64,000 bases of DNA from Pararobbsia alpina_A (GTDB lineage: Bacteria; Pseudomonadota; Gammaproteobacteria; Burkholderiales; Burkholderiaceae), in the NCBI RefSeq assembly GCF_965118125.1, contig NZ_OZ221288.1, positions 1,426,001 to 1,490,000 of the forward strand, in the 5' to 3' direction. How positions within the stretch are numbered: the first letter of the stretch is position 1; the number at the start of each line of letters is the position of its first letter. Below, piece by piece: positions 25,792 to 35,115 of the stretch. Below the pieces are notes generated by a model. That model worked only from the letters and a program-made list of their open reading frames with translations, did no database searches and was not told the origin of the DNA. The position numbers were made by a program, and so were the translations under genes.

Positions 25792-26568
25792 ATGAAGGCG
25801 AAGCGACTCCTGACATGTCTTTTGGCCACACTGATTCTGGCCTCTTGCGCTGCACCGCAGCCTAAACTGGATTCTTCGAAGCTCGCAACGGTCAGGACGA
25901 TTGCTGTCGCGGTCCCGCATCGCGCGCACTACTCCGCGGCCTCGAGCAGCGGCCCCATTGTCATTCCCGGTGCCGGAGTGATCGCGGCCGCGGTTGGTGC
26001 CGCAGTCTCCGGGGGAATCAATGCATCGACCGACAAAAAGGCGCTGACATTCGACGAAGTCGTGTCCGCGAAGCTTGGCGACACGCACTTCAGCCGTCGA
26101 TTTGTCGATGCGGTGGAGGCCGAACTTCGAGTCCAAGGATACACGGTTAGTGAAATCGATCTTTCCCAGGAAGGGTTGAAAACCGAATTCGATCGGAATA
26201 CCTGGTCGTTCAAACTGACGGGGCCACAAGGGTACAAGGCTGCCGATGCCATTCTCGTTGCCAACGTAGGCGAGGCCTACTTTGCACCGGGGCCGTTAAA
26301 TTCGTTTACCCGCCAGATCAATGGGGGGATCGATATCTATAAAGCAGACACGCTGGAACCCATCTTCACCAAACGCCTGTCCTTTTTAAAATTCACCGAC
26401 CCGTATAGCTACGCTACCTATCAAGGCATCGTAGACGATCTTCCACATGCAATCCAAGGGTTGGACGATGCGGCGATGAGTCTAATCCCCGGTTTCTCTG
26501 CATCGTTGAGCGCAACGCGCAAGAACGCTATCGCAAGCGGCACGCAAACCGAAACCAGAGCCCAATAA
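25792..26568 (+). CDS. Putative lipoprotein of unknown function
   Basis: A signal peptide with lipobox (MKAKRLLTCLLATLILASCA; Cys19) is followed by a mature domain of about 240 residues. Visible parts are a Gly/Ala-rich hydrophobic stretch (IVIPGAGVIAAAVGAAVSGG), which could insert into a membrane, and ADAILVANVGEAYFAPGPLN. Lipid anchoring in the inner or outer membrane is expected. I do not recognise the family and assign no function. It is followed by a strong terminator at 26598 and is convergent with the argE-like gene. Confidence 0.8.
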   Translation: MKAKRLLTCLLATLILASCAAPQPKLDSSKLATVRTIAVAVPHRAHYSAASSSGPIVIPGAGVIAAAVGAAVSGGINASTDKKALTFDEVVSAKLGDTHFSRRFVDAVEAELRVQGYTVSEIDLSQEGLKTEFDRNTWSFKLTGPQGYKAADAILVANVGEAYFAPGPLNSFTRQINGGIDIYKADTLEPIFTKRLSFLKFTDPYSYATYQGIVDDLPHAIQGLDDAAMSLIPGFSASLSATRKNAIASGTQTETRAQ

Positions 26569-26597
26569 CCCAATCAACGCGTTGCGGAACATTACAC

Positions 26598-26622
26598 AAA
26601 AGGCTCCCCGGGGAGCCTTTTT
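26598..26622. terminator. Bidirectional rho-independent terminator
   Basis: AAAAGGCTCCCC-GGGGAGCCTTTT is a perfect palindrome of 24 bases followed by T. The A-run on one side and T-run on the other let it work in both directions between the convergent lipoprotein and argE-like genes. Confidence 0.85.
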
Positions 26623-26672
26623 AAATCGTAGTGCACGCCCTGAATGCGTCAATGACCGATGTGGGTCGCTCA

Positions 26673-27836
26673 TCAGCCCGCATGCTCAAGATGCTCCCCC
26701 AACCTCTCCAACATCGCATCACACCGGGCCAATTGCTCAACACTCAAGAACTCATCAGGCTTGTGCCCCTGATCCATGCTGCCAGGCCCGCAAACAACGG
26801 TGGGAATGCCTGCTTCGACGAATAGTCCACCTTCCGTCCCAAACGCGACGGTGCCGAATGCATCGGATCCCGTCAGCATCGCCAATAAGCGCGCCGCATC
26901 GCTGTCATTCGACGTCGCAAGCGCGGGGTAGGCATTCAACGGCGTGACCTGTATATCCGTATCGGGCTGCACGGAACGCATCCTCGGCAGCAGTTCGTCG
27001 TCGACGTAATCCTGCAGTCGGTTCGCCACCGAATACGCATCGAAGCCAGGCATCGCCCGCACTTCAAAATCGAATTCGCATTCCGCCGGCACGATATTCA
27101 GCGCACGACCGCCTTTGATCACCCCCGTCTGTACTGTCGAGAACGGCGGATCGAATCGCGCGTCGTGATGCTCGGGCTGCGCGAGCGACTCGCCGATCTC
27201 TTCGAGCCGATTGATCATCCGTGCCGCGTACTGAATCGCATTGACGCCGTAGGGTGCATACGCGGAATGGCACGCGGCGCCTTTGACGTGACACCGCATT
27301 GCCAGCTTGCCCTTGTGCCCGAGCACCGGCTTAAGTTCGGTCGGCTCACCGATCAGGCACAACCGTGGCGCATGCGCACGCTTTTGTAGTTCGGCCAGCA
27401 TCGGCCGCACCCCCACGCAACCCACTTCCTCGTCGTACGAGAACGCGATATGCACTGGTGTATTCAGCGATCGCCGCAGAAAACCGGGCACCGCCGCAAG
27501 CACTGATGCAATGTAGCCCTTCATGTCGGCCGAGCCGCGCCCATAGAGGCGCCCGTCGCGCTCGGTGAGCTTGAACGGATCGACGGTCCATTTCTGACCG
27601 TCGGTAGGCACCACATCGGTATGTCCTGACAGCACGATGCCACCGCGATCGCGCGGTCCGATCGTGGCGAACAAGTTCGCCTTGGTACGTTCGGCGTTGT
27701 AGAAGAGCTCGCTCTCCACGCCCAGTCCGGTCAGATACTGCTGGATAAACGCGATCAGTTCGAGATTGGAATCGCGGCTGACCGTTGCAAAGCTAATCAG
27801 TCGCTCGAGCAACGCGCGGCTCGAATAGTCACTCAT
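26673..27836 (-). CDS. argE: ArgE-type M20 deacylase (acetylornithine deacetylase-like)
   Basis: The 387-residue protein has M20 metallopeptidase motifs: VLSGHTDVVPTDG, RGSADMKGYIASVLAAV, SYDEEVGCVGVRPMLAEL (Glu pair) and IGEPTELKPVLGHKGKLAMR, with HKPDEFLSVEQL at the C terminus. Two metals should be bound through these His, Asp and Glu residues. Its best-known role is removing acetyl from N-acetylornithine. Here it is the last gene of a run with FMO, RidA and DUF1028 genes, so it more likely deacylates a catabolic intermediate; an arginine role is not excluded. The ATG at 27836 overlaps the previous gene by 8 nt; an ATG at 27851 is also in frame. Confidence 0.88.
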   Translation of the reverse strand: MSDYSSRALLERLISFATVSRDSNLELIAFIQQYLTGLGVESELFYNAERTKANLFATIGPRDRGGIVLSGHTDVVPTDGQKWTVDPFKLTERDGRLYGRGSADMKGYIASVLAAVPGFLRRSLNTPVHIAFSYDEEVGCVGVRPMLAELQKRAHAPRLCLIGEPTELKPVLGHKGKLAMRCHVKGAACHSAYAPYGVNAIQYAARMINRLEEIGESLAQPEHHDARFDPPFSTVQTGVIKGGRALNIVPAECEFDFEVRAMPGFDAYSVANRLQDYVDDELLPRMRSVQPDTDIQVTPLNAYPALATSNDSDAARLLAMLTGSDAFGTVAFGTEGGLFVEAGIPTVVCGPGSMDQGHKPDEFLSVEQLARCDAMLERLGEHLEHAG

Positions 27837-28506
27837 CACCTGGTACTCCATAGCTCGGCGCAGCAGTCGGATTCAACGCACGCGCGATGTAGTCGAGCAT
27901 CTGCGGTCGATAGGCCTGCCACAAACTCTCGAGTTGTCCGATCGGATCGTCTTCCGCCCAGTCGACACGCAAATCGACGACCGGCCAGACTTGTTTGTCG
28001 ACGATCTTGAGCGCGGCCGAATGCACCGGACCCGCTTCGCCTCCGGCCGCGAGTGCGGCCTGCATCGCGGCCAGCAGCCGGTCGGCAAGAGCGCCGCGAG
28101 TGGCTTCAAACGCTGTCACCATCGCCTCGATCACTTCTTTGCCCGACAGCATATTCCCCGCAGCGACGCATTGCTCGCCCCTGACGGCGTTATGCACGCC
28201 GAGCGCCTGTTCGCCGGTAAAAGCGAAGGTTCGACCCTGACTATCCACCGTCGTGACCTGCCGGTACGCTCGCCACTCATCCGCCTGCAACGCGCGCTCG
28301 ACGGCCAACGTCGGATCGATCGCTTCATGTTCGAGTAAATCCAGCACCTGCGGACCCAACGCGGGCAACGTCACGTTCTGCGTGGCAACCGCGCCAACGC
28401 CCGCGCGCACCCAGGGGCAACGTGCGCCCACTGCAATGCTCGACGAGCTGATCGCGATGCCAAGCTGACCCGTTTCCGCGCAACGTCCGACGATCGAGAA
28501 GGTCAT
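27829..28506 (-). CDS. DUF1028 family protein
   Basis: A 225-residue DUF1028 protein: MTFSIVGRCAETGQLGIAIS, SSSIAVGARCPWVRAGVGAV, ATQNVTLPALGPQVLDLL, VRGEQCVAAGNMLSG. The family is annotated as Ntn-hydrolase-like and is often found beside RidA and M20 deacylase genes, as here. The biochemical role is unknown. GGAG and a good spacing precede the ATG. It is 10 bp downstream of the RidA gene and overlaps the argE-like gene, so all belong to one operon. Confidence 0.9.
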   Translation of the reverse strand: MTFSIVGRCAETGQLGIAISSSSIAVGARCPWVRAGVGAVATQNVTLPALGPQVLDLLEHEAIDPTLAVERALQADEWRAYRQVTTVDSQGRTFAFTGEQALGVHNAVRGEQCVAAGNMLSGKEVIEAMVTAFEATRGALADRLLAAMQAALAAGGEAGPVHSAALKIVDKQVWPVVDLRVDWAEDDPIGQLESLWQAYRPQMLDYIARALNPTAAPSYGVPGDE

Positions 28507-28516
28507 ATGCAGCTCC

Positions 28517-28948
28517 TTAGGCCTGAGCGGGTGTCCAGCCGTCCGGAATCACGGCGATGACGTCGATCTCCATCAGCCATTGCGGTTGCCCAAGCGCGCT
28601 GACGACCAGGCCCGTGGAAATCGGATAGACGCCCTTTAGCCACTTGCCGACTTCCTGATACACCGGCTCACGATAACGCGGGTCGATCAGATAGGTTGTG
28701 GTCTTGACCACGTGAGACAGATCGCTGCCCGCTTCCTCAAGCAACTGCTTGAGGTTCTTCATGGCCTGCTCGGCCTGCGCACGCGGATCGCCGAGTCCGA
28801 CGAGGTTGCCTTCGAAATCCGTTCCGACTTGGCCGCGCACGTAGACGGTGTTGCCTGCGCGCACGGCCTGGCAAAGGTCGTTGTCCAGCGACTGGTTCGG
28901 ATACGTGTCCTTCGTGTTGAACATGCGAATGCGGGTATGCGTCGGCAT
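28517..28948 (-). CDS. RidA/YjgF/UK114 family protein
   Basis: The 143-residue protein contains the RidA core: QAVRAGNTVYVRGQVGTDFE, AQAEQAMKNLKQLLEEAGSD, VVKTTTYLIDPRYREPVYQE, and STGLVVSALGQPQWLMEIDV near the C terminus. RidA proteins hydrolyse reactive enamines or imines from amino acid metabolism; some members act in catabolic gene clusters instead. GGAG precedes the ATG. It follows the flavin monooxygenase gene by 35 bp. A deaminase role is uncertain, because the family's key Arg was not located with confidence. Confidence 0.88.
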   Translation of the reverse strand: MPTHTRIRMFNTKDTYPNQSLDNDLCQAVRAGNTVYVRGQVGTDFEGNLVGLGDPRAQAEQAMKNLKQLLEEAGSDLSHVVKTTTYLIDPRYREPVYQEVGKWLKGVYPISTGLVVSALGQPQWLMEIDVIAVIPDGWTPAQA

Positions 28949-28983
28949 CGGTTGACTCCTGATAGTTCGATTCGTTGTTCGTG

Positions 28984-30306
28984 CTATTCGTGAGATTCGG
29001 CGAGCGGCGCGTTTGCCGCATCGGTCGAAGCATGCTCGTGCGCGCGCTGCGATGCATCGCGATACTCGAGGTATTTGCGCTGCGTGACGATGTGATCGGC
29101 GATATGCCGGGCGTCATGCCAGACGCCCCAGATAAATGACGAGCCGCGCCGCGAGAGCCATGGCAGGCCAAGGAAATACACACCCGGCTCGGCGGACACG
29201 CCACGCTGATGCTTCGGCTTTCCTTTTTCATCGAAGGCGTCGACCTTTAGCCAGCCGAAATCGACCGCGTAGCCGGTGGCCCAGATAATCGTGCTCACAC
29301 CGGCTTGCACGAGATCGAGTTCGCGAAGCGGGTTCGTCACGCAATCCGGATCCGCCGGCACGATCCGCGCTTGCGGATCCTCGGGAAGATCGATGCCGTT
29401 GCGCGCGATATAAGCGTCCGCAGCGTCGAGCAAGGCCATGAGACTTTCGTCGCCACGCGCCAGATTGAACGCGAGGTCCTGTTCGAACGTCGCGACTCCG
29501 CCTTCGAACGACTTCGTCAGGCCAACCAGCGTGATGCCCTGATGCGCAAGTCTGCGGAAATCAATCGTCTGCCCGCCGTAGGCGCCACTCACGGCGATGG
29601 TGACGTGCTCGCGCCCCGGACCCGCGACTTCCTTGTCCCATTCGCCCAGCACACCCAGCCACCAGCAGAAATCGCGGTTGCGATACGCGCGCGGCGGCCG
29701 GTCATGCGCGCCGACCGACAGATACACCGTGCGCCCTGCGCGCTGGAGTTCGTCAGCGATCTGCACGCCCGACGAACCCGCGCCGACGACCAGCACGGCG
29801 CCGTCGGGCAATTGCGCGGGGTTACGGTATTCGGCGGAGTGAAGCTGTGTGAGTGTCGCGTCTTTAGGCGCAATCGGCGGAATCACAGGGCGCTGAAACG
29901 GCCCCGTCGCCACCACCACGCGACGCGCTTCGATGACGCCGTCCGAGGTCTCAACCGTAAATCCGGGGCGTCCCTTCTGTCGCGCAACGCTTTTGACCTC
30001 GACGCCCGTGCGGATCGGCGCGTTTAGTTTGCGCGCATACGATTCGAAGTAATCGGCAACCTGATCCTTGGTCGCGAAGGCATCCGGCCCCAGTCCTTCA
30101 AACGTCATCCCGGGAAACCGGTCATGCCATGCCGGACCGTTCGCCACCAGCGAATCCCAGCGGCACGTGCGCCAACGCTCGGCGATCCGGTTACGTTCGA
30201 GCACGAGATGCGGTACGCCCATCTTGCCCAGGTGCTCGCTCATCGCAACGCCAGCCTGACCGGCGCCCACCACCAGCGTGTCGATCGACAATGTTTCAGC
30301 CGTCAT
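28984..30306 (-). CDS. Flavin-containing monooxygenase-like NAD(P)/FAD protein
   Basis: The 440-residue protein shows an FAD Rossmann motif (MTAETLSIDTLVVGAGQAGV), an NADPH motif (AVLVVGAGSSGVQIADELQR) and the FMO/BVMO-like FxGxxxH region (PAWHDRFPGMTFEGLGPDAF) with IIWATGYAVDFGWLK near the C terminus. It should hydroxylate or oxygenate a soft N or S centre. ATG at 30306 follows GGAAGGAGA; the much longer frame to 30534 reads through upstream sequence and is not used. It heads the run FMO-RidA-DUF1028-argE and is divergent from the LysR gene. Confidence 0.9.
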   Translation of the reverse strand: MTAETLSIDTLVVGAGQAGVAMSEHLGKMGVPHLVLERNRIAERWRTCRWDSLVANGPAWHDRFPGMTFEGLGPDAFATKDQVADYFESYARKLNAPIRTGVEVKSVARQKGRPGFTVETSDGVIEARRVVVATGPFQRPVIPPIAPKDATLTQLHSAEYRNPAQLPDGAVLVVGAGSSGVQIADELQRAGRTVYLSVGAHDRPPRAYRNRDFCWWLGVLGEWDKEVAGPGREHVTIAVSGAYGGQTIDFRRLAHQGITLVGLTKSFEGGVATFEQDLAFNLARGDESLMALLDAADAYIARNGIDLPEDPQARIVPADPDCVTNPLRELDLVQAGVSTIIWATGYAVDFGWLKVDAFDEKGKPKHQRGVSAEPGVYFLGLPWLSRRGSSFIWGVWHDARHIADHIVTQRKYLEYRDASQRAHEHASTDAANAPLAESHE

Positions 30307-30417
30307 GGCTGTCTCCTTCCGAAATAGCAGTTCGATGAGGTCAAGCTTCAGGCGACGCGATGCGTCGCACGGACAACGATGTCCGGCGCGTTTGGACAGA
30401 ATGTACGTCTCGCAGTG

Positions 30418-30466
30418 CATACGAAAAAATACATTTAAAAAATGCCATGCATTGTTTTTTGCTATG
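30418..30466. promoter_or_regulatory. Long-arm inverted repeat between FMO operon and LysR gene
   Basis: Arms at 30418-30430 (CATACGAAAAAAT) and 30454-30466 (GTTTTTTGCTATG) are complementary at 11 of 13 positions and separated by 23 bp, in an A/T-rich patch. The site lies between the divergent FMO operon start (30306) and the LysR start (30524), where a LysR operator is expected. Confidence 0.5.
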
Positions 30467-30523
30467 CAAGCATCTCGATCACGGGCGAAGATGGCGTTCA
30501 ACGAAACTCGAGGAGTCGCCGGG

Positions 30524-31450
30524 ATGGAGGGCAATTCGGTGCGGTATTCGCTGCGTCAGCTGCGATATTTCGTCGTGACGGCGGAAACGCTGTCGTTCAC
30601 CGCTGCGGCAAGACGGCTGCATATTTCGCAGCCCTCGATCTCGACCGCGCTCGCAGATCTCGAGGAATCGTTCGGCGTGCAACTATTTATCCGGCACCAT
30701 GCAAGCGGCCTGTCGCTGACGCAGCCCGGCCGCGACTTGCTTGGCCATGCGCGCAATCTGCTTAAGAACGCCGAGGAACTCCAACTGACCGCGAGAGAAA
30801 TGGACGGCGGCATGTCCGGCGCGATTTCGCTCGGCTGTATGGTGTCGCTCGCACCCCCGCTGATGCCCGGCATCATCAGCCGCTTCGTGCGCGACCACGC
30901 GGCCATCACGTTTCGTACGACGGAAGCGCACCAGGACACGCTGCTGAGCGGACTGCGCGATGGATCGCTCGATATTGCGCTGACCTATAGCCTCGACATT
31001 ACCGATGGCATCACGTTTACACCACTGCTTTCCTTGCCGCCTTACGTCATCCTTCCTAAAACGCATCGCCTCGCGCGTGCGCGCAAGGTCTCGCTCGCGG
31101 ATTTGCTGCCAGAACCTTATGTGATGCTGGATCTGCCGCACAGCCGCGAGTATTTCTCGGCGCTGTTCGATGCAGTCGGAAGCCGGCCTGTGGCGGCGTT
31201 CCGCTCGTCGCAGCCCGAGGTGGTGCGGGGTATGGTCGCAAACGGCTTGGGCTACAGCATTCTGAATTTCCCGCTCAAGTCGAGTCGTACCGTCGATGGC
31301 GAAGACTTCGTGATTAAGCGTTTCAAGGAGAACGTGAACGCCACGACGCTCGGCATCGCGACGTCGAGCAGCATGAAGCCGCGCGAAGTCGTGCGGCGCT
31401 TCTCGACGTTTTGTGAAGGGTATATCCGCCGTCTGCATATCGATTCGTAA
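30524..31450 (+). CDS. LysR-family regulator of the Rieske/ABC cluster
   Basis: The 308-residue protein starts MEGNSVRYSLRQLRYFVVTA and has the LysR helix-turn-helix (LSFTAAARRLHISQPSISTA; LADLEESFGVQLFIRHHASG) and a substrate-binding domain (GAISLGCMVSLAPPLMPGII). A GAGGAG stretch precedes this ATG. A longer reading from 30278 runs across the divergent promoter and is rejected. It stands between the FMO operon and the Rieske/ABC genes, so it is the likely activator of both. The effector is probably the transported substrate or a product. Confidence 0.92.
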   Translation: MEGNSVRYSLRQLRYFVVTAETLSFTAAARRLHISQPSISTALADLEESFGVQLFIRHHASGLSLTQPGRDLLGHARNLLKNAEELQLTAREMDGGMSGAISLGCMVSLAPPLMPGIISRFVRDHAAITFRTTEAHQDTLLSGLRDGSLDIALTYSLDITDGITFTPLLSLPPYVILPKTHRLARARKVSLADLLPEPYVMLDLPHSREYFSALFDAVGSRPVAAFRSSQPEVVRGMVANGLGYSILNFPLKSSRTVDGEDFVIKRFKENVNATTLGIATSSSMKPREVVRRFSTFCEGYIRRLHIDS

Positions 31451-31603
31451 CGGCTGCAAGCACCGCACCACGGGCATAACGAGGCTAAAGGACGACGCTG
31501 CATAGCCCGGCCCTATCCAATGCATCCGAAAACAATGTTTTGACTTGTAAATTGGATTGTTAAATTGGAGTCATCGCCACGCTTTTGCTGACCCGGAGGC
31601 CGC

Positions 31604-32755
31604 ATGGCAGCCTTTCCAGTTTCGACGGATACGGAGCCCGACGTCGTGAGCGCGTTGCGCGCAAACTGCGAGCGACCGTTCGAGGATGCGCGGGCCATGC
31701 CCGCGGCGGTCTACACGTCGGAGGATTTTCTCGCGCTGGAGCAGCGTGATGTGTTCCGCAACGAATGGCTATGCGTAGGCCGCGTCAGCGCGCTCGCCAA
31801 CCCCGGAGACTATCTGACCGCACAGATCGACGACCAACCCGTTGTCGTGCTGCGCGACACACAGGGCTCGCTGCGCGCGTTTTCAAACGTCTGTCTGCAC
31901 CGGATGTCGATCCTGCTTGAAGGGCGTGGCAATGTGCGGCGCATCGTTTGCCCCTATCACGCATGGAACTACGCGCTGGACGGCACGCTGGCAGGCGCGC
32001 CGATGATGGATCGTCAGCCGGGCTTCTGCAAAGAGCAGTACGCATTACCCAACGTGCGCTGTGAGACATGGCAGGGCTGGATCTACGTGACGCTCAACGC
32101 GCATGCACCGTCAGTGAGCGCGCAGCTTGCCGAGTTAAGCACGCTGATCGAACCGTACGGGATGACCGATTACGTCGAGACGTTTCACGAAGAGCACGTG
32201 TGGGATACCAACTGGAAAATCCTCGCGGAAAACTTCATGGAGAGCTACCACTTGCCGATGCTGCATCGCGCAACCGTGGGACCGCATTCGAAGCTCGAGG
32301 AGATGGAATGTCCGCCGGGTCGGCCTGCATTCAACTATCACTGGATTACCAAGGAAGCATCGCTGCCGATCGGTAACGCGCATCCGGACAACTCGCGCTT
32401 GCAGGGCCATTGGCGCCGCACGACGGCACTTCTCGCCATCTATCCGACGCACCTGGTCACGCTGACGCCCGGTTACTTCTGGTACCTGATTCTTCAGCCC
32501 AAGGGCGTCGGGCAAGTACATATCCAGTTTGGTGGCGGCCTGGCACCCGAATTCGTCAGCGACCCTAAAGCCGCCGACTATATGGCCACGCTCAAGACGC
32601 TGCTCGACGAGGTCAATGCCGAAGACCGGCGCGGCGTCGAAGCCGTGTTTCGAGGGGTGCATGCGCCCTTGGCAAAGCCCGGCCATCTGAGTCCGCTCGA
32701 GCGGCCCAATTACGACTTCGCGCGGTACCTCGCGCGAAGCATCGGCGCGGCGTGA
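31604..32755 (+). CDS. Rieske non-haem iron oxygenase, alpha subunit
   Basis: The 383-residue protein carries a Rieske centre CLHRMSILLEG, then CPYHAWNY (2Fe-2S ligands C-x-H and C-x2-H), and an iron site in NFMESYHLPMLH (two His and a downstream acid). EDRRGVEAVFRG at the C terminus is typical of the glycine-betaine/carnitine-type Rieske oxygenases. It likely dealkylates or hydroxylates an amine. ACCCGGAGGCCGC precedes the ATG. No ferredoxin or ferredoxin-reductase partner is in the cluster, although the MOSC fusion at 5.6 kb carries such domains. It overlaps the ATPase gene by GTGA. Confidence 0.92.
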   Translation: MAAFPVSTDTEPDVVSALRANCERPFEDARAMPAAVYTSEDFLALEQRDVFRNEWLCVGRVSALANPGDYLTAQIDDQPVVVLRDTQGSLRAFSNVCLHRMSILLEGRGNVRRIVCPYHAWNYALDGTLAGAPMMDRQPGFCKEQYALPNVRCETWQGWIYVTLNAHAPSVSAQLAELSTLIEPYGMTDYVETFHEEHVWDTNWKILAENFMESYHLPMLHRATVGPHSKLEEMECPPGRPAFNYHWITKEASLPIGNAHPDNSRLQGHWRRTTALLAIYPTHLVTLTPGYFWYLILQPKGVGQVHIQFGGGLAPEFVSDPKAADYMATLKTLLDEVNAEDRRGVEAVFRGVHAPLAKPGHLSPLERPNYDFARYLARSIGAA

Positions 32756-34008
32756 CCTCGGTCGCCCCTCGCGTGGACAGCCTATCCTCTGCCGACCCTT
32801 CCATGTCAAGCCAACCGTTTATTTCTTTCGCGGGCGTCTGCAAGTCGTACGACGGCGTCCATAACGTCGTCGAAGGGCTCGATCTCGATGTCGCGCGGGG
32901 TGAGTTCGTATCGCTGCTCGGTCCGTCCGGCTCGGGCAAGACCACGACCCTGATGATGCTTGCGGGCTTCGAATCGCCGACGCGCGGTGAAATTCGTCTC
33001 GCCGGCAATCGGCTGGACGACAAGCCACCGCATCGACGCGACATCGGCATGGTGTTCCAGAACTACGCGCTGTTTCCGCATATGACGATCGCCGAGAACG
33101 TCGCGTTCCCGTTGTCCGTGCGCAAGATGAGCCGCAGTGAACAGAAGGTACGCGTACAGCGCGCGCTGGACATGGTCGAACTGTCGCATCTCGGCGCGCG
33201 GCGTCCGGCGCAATTGTCAGGCGGGCAGCAGCAGCGCGTCGCACTCGCCCGCGCGCTCGTGTTCGAACCGAGTGTCGTGTTGATGGACGAACCGCTTGGC
33301 GCACTCGACAAGCGGCTGCGCGAAAGCATGCAATACGAAATCATGCGGCTCCACCGCGAACTGTCGCTGACCATCGTCTACGTGACGCACGATCAGAACG
33401 AAGCACTGACGATGTCGGATCGCGTTGCCGTATTCTCCGACGGACGCATCCAGCAGGCCGCCGCACCGACGGAACTCTACGAAAACGCAGCCAATGCGTT
33501 TGTCGCTAATTTTGTTGGGGAGAACAACGGGCTGCTTGGCCATGTGGTGTCGACGCAAGGCGAATGGGCCGCGCTGCAACTCGCAGACAACAGCACCGTG
33601 TATGGTCGCGCGGGGGCAGGCCTCGCGACGGGCGATACGGCGATGCTCGCGTTGCGCCCCGAACGCGCCCACATTGCCGCGACCCCCGCTTCCGTGCAAG
33701 AGGCTGCGCAACAGGACATGAACGTCGTGCATGCGCTGGTGCAGGAACTCGTCTATTGCGGCGATCATCACCGCGTGCATCTGAAACTCAGCCACGGCGA
33801 AACCGTCGTCGTGAAGGTCCCGAATACACAACATCGAGATCTGCCCGCGCTGGGTCGTCAGACCGCCGTCACCTGGCGTCGCGACGATTGCAAGGTGCTG
33901 CCCGCCACCGCCGCAGCCCTGAATGCCATTACGCCGCAGGACAGTGCCGGTTTCTCCACTTCGTCGTCTTCATCGTCCGATTCGCCCCTCATCGCAGGAG
34001 TCAACTAG
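32752..34008 (+). CDS. PotA-type ABC transporter ATP-binding protein
   Basis: The ATPase has Walker A (GPSGSGKTT), Q loop, signature (LSGGQQQRVALARAL), Walker B (VVLMDEPLGALDKRL) and the H loop (YVTHDQNEALTMSDR), with a C-terminal TOBE-like extension (LALRPERAHIAAT). This is the PotA/PotG group that powers polyamine, putrescine or related importers. The GTG at 32752 overlaps the Rieske stop as GTGA; the ATG at 32803 is equally possible and neither has a clear ribosome site. It is followed directly by the substrate-binding protein gene. Confidence 0.93.
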   Translation: MTSVAPRVDSLSSADPSMSSQPFISFAGVCKSYDGVHNVVEGLDLDVARGEFVSLLGPSGSGKTTTLMMLAGFESPTRGEIRLAGNRLDDKPPHRRDIGMVFQNYALFPHMTIAENVAFPLSVRKMSRSEQKVRVQRALDMVELSHLGARRPAQLSGGQQQRVALARALVFEPSVVLMDEPLGALDKRLRESMQYEIMRLHRELSLTIVYVTHDQNEALTMSDRVAVFSDGRIQQAAAPTELYENAANAFVANFVGENNGLLGHVVSTQGEWAALQLADNSTVYGRAGAGLATGDTAMLALRPERAHIAATPASVQEAAQQDMNVVHALVQELVYCGDHHRVHLKLSHGETVVVKVPNTQHRDLPALGRQTAVTWRRDDCKVLPATAAALNAITPQDSAGFSTSSSSSSDSPLIAGVN

Positions 34009-34010
34009 AA

Positions 34011-35066
34011 ATGAAAACCAACGTCCCTTTGTTCACGACCACCCTCGCTGCGTGCATGCTTGGCGCGTTTGCCGCGAACGTGGCACAGGCGGCCGATACC
34101 CTGTCCGTCGTCACATTCGGCGGCGCCTATGAAGCGGCCGCAAAGAAGGCCTGGTTCGAGCCGTTCACCGCAAAGACCGGTGTGCAGTTCGCGACCGAGT
34201 CGTATGACGGCGGCCTCGCCAAATTGCAGGCGATGGAACAGGCCAAGAATCCGACATGGGATCTGATCGACCTCGAGACCAACGATGCGATCACGGCGTG
34301 CGACGAAGGCCTGCTTGCGAAGTTCGACAAGAAGTCGCTGGGCAACACGAGTGATTTCCTGCCGGGTTCGCTGAGCGAGTGCGCGGTGGCGGCCATGGTG
34401 TGGTCAACCGTCTATGCCTACGACACCAGCAAGCTCAAAACTGCGCCGACGAGCATCAACGACTTTTTCGACCTGAGCAAATTCCCCGGCAAGCGCGGCA
34501 TGCGCAAGTCGCCGAAGGTGGCGATGGAATGGGCGTTGATCGCCGACGGCGTCGCACCCAAGGACGTCTACAAGGTGCTGGGTACGCCGGCGGGTGTCGA
34601 TCGCGCGTTCAAGAAGCTCGACACGATCAAGTCGAGCATCGTCTGGTGGGAAGCCGGTGCGCAAGCACCGCAGCTGCTTGCCGACGGCGCGGTCGTGATG
34701 ACGCAGGCCTATAACGGTCGCATCGACGACGCCGTGCATAAGGACAGCAAGCCGTTCAAGGTCGTCTGGGACGCACAAGTCTACGACTACGAATGGTGGG
34801 CAGTGGTGAATGGCGCGAAGCACGCCGACGCGGCGAACAAATTCATCGTCGCCTCGTCGACGCCGCAAGCCTATGCCGACCTGTCGAAGTACATCGCTTA
34901 CGCGCCGCCGCGCAAGGATGCGATTCCGTTGATCGACAAGGCTCGACTGAATGATCTGCCGACCGCGCCCGCGAACTTCACGCGTCCGTTGCAAATCGAC
35001 GCGACCTTCTGGGCCGACAACGCGGATGCGATCAACAAGCGCTTCCAGAACTGGCTGACGCAGTAA
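34011..35066 (+). CDS. PotD/PotF-like periplasmic substrate-binding protein
   Basis: A signal peptide (MKTNVPLFTTTLAACMLGAF, cut after AQA near residue 28) leads a 351-residue periplasmic binding protein: LSVVTFGGAYEAAAKKAWFE, PTWDLIDLETNDAITACDEG, and WWEAGAQAPQLLADGAVVMT. This is the extracellular solute-binding protein fold of the polyamine/thiamine-type importers. AGGAGTCAACTAGAA precedes the ATG. Substrate is not clear. Binding-site acids expected for polyamines were not traced, so an amine or betaine remains a guess. Confidence 0.93.
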   Translation: MKTNVPLFTTTLAACMLGAFAANVAQAADTLSVVTFGGAYEAAAKKAWFEPFTAKTGVQFATESYDGGLAKLQAMEQAKNPTWDLIDLETNDAITACDEGLLAKFDKKSLGNTSDFLPGSLSECAVAAMVWSTVYAYDTSKLKTAPTSINDFFDLSKFPGKRGMRKSPKVAMEWALIADGVAPKDVYKVLGTPAGVDRAFKKLDTIKSSIVWWEAGAQAPQLLADGAVVMTQAYNGRIDDAVHKDSKPFKVVWDAQVYDYEWWAVVNGAKHADAANKFIVASSTPQAYADLSKYIAYAPPRKDAIPLIDKARLNDLPTAPANFTRPLQIDATFWADNADAINKRFQNWLTQ

Positions 35067-35115
35067 TCGGCGTCATCAGAGATCGATCAGACCGACATCG
35101 GAGAGACGCGCGACA

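Noticed and set aside
30278..30523. Longer N terminus for the LysR gene
   Set aside because: Crosses the divergent promoter region and overlaps the FMO start; the ATG at 30524 has a ribosome site and lies at the start of the domain.
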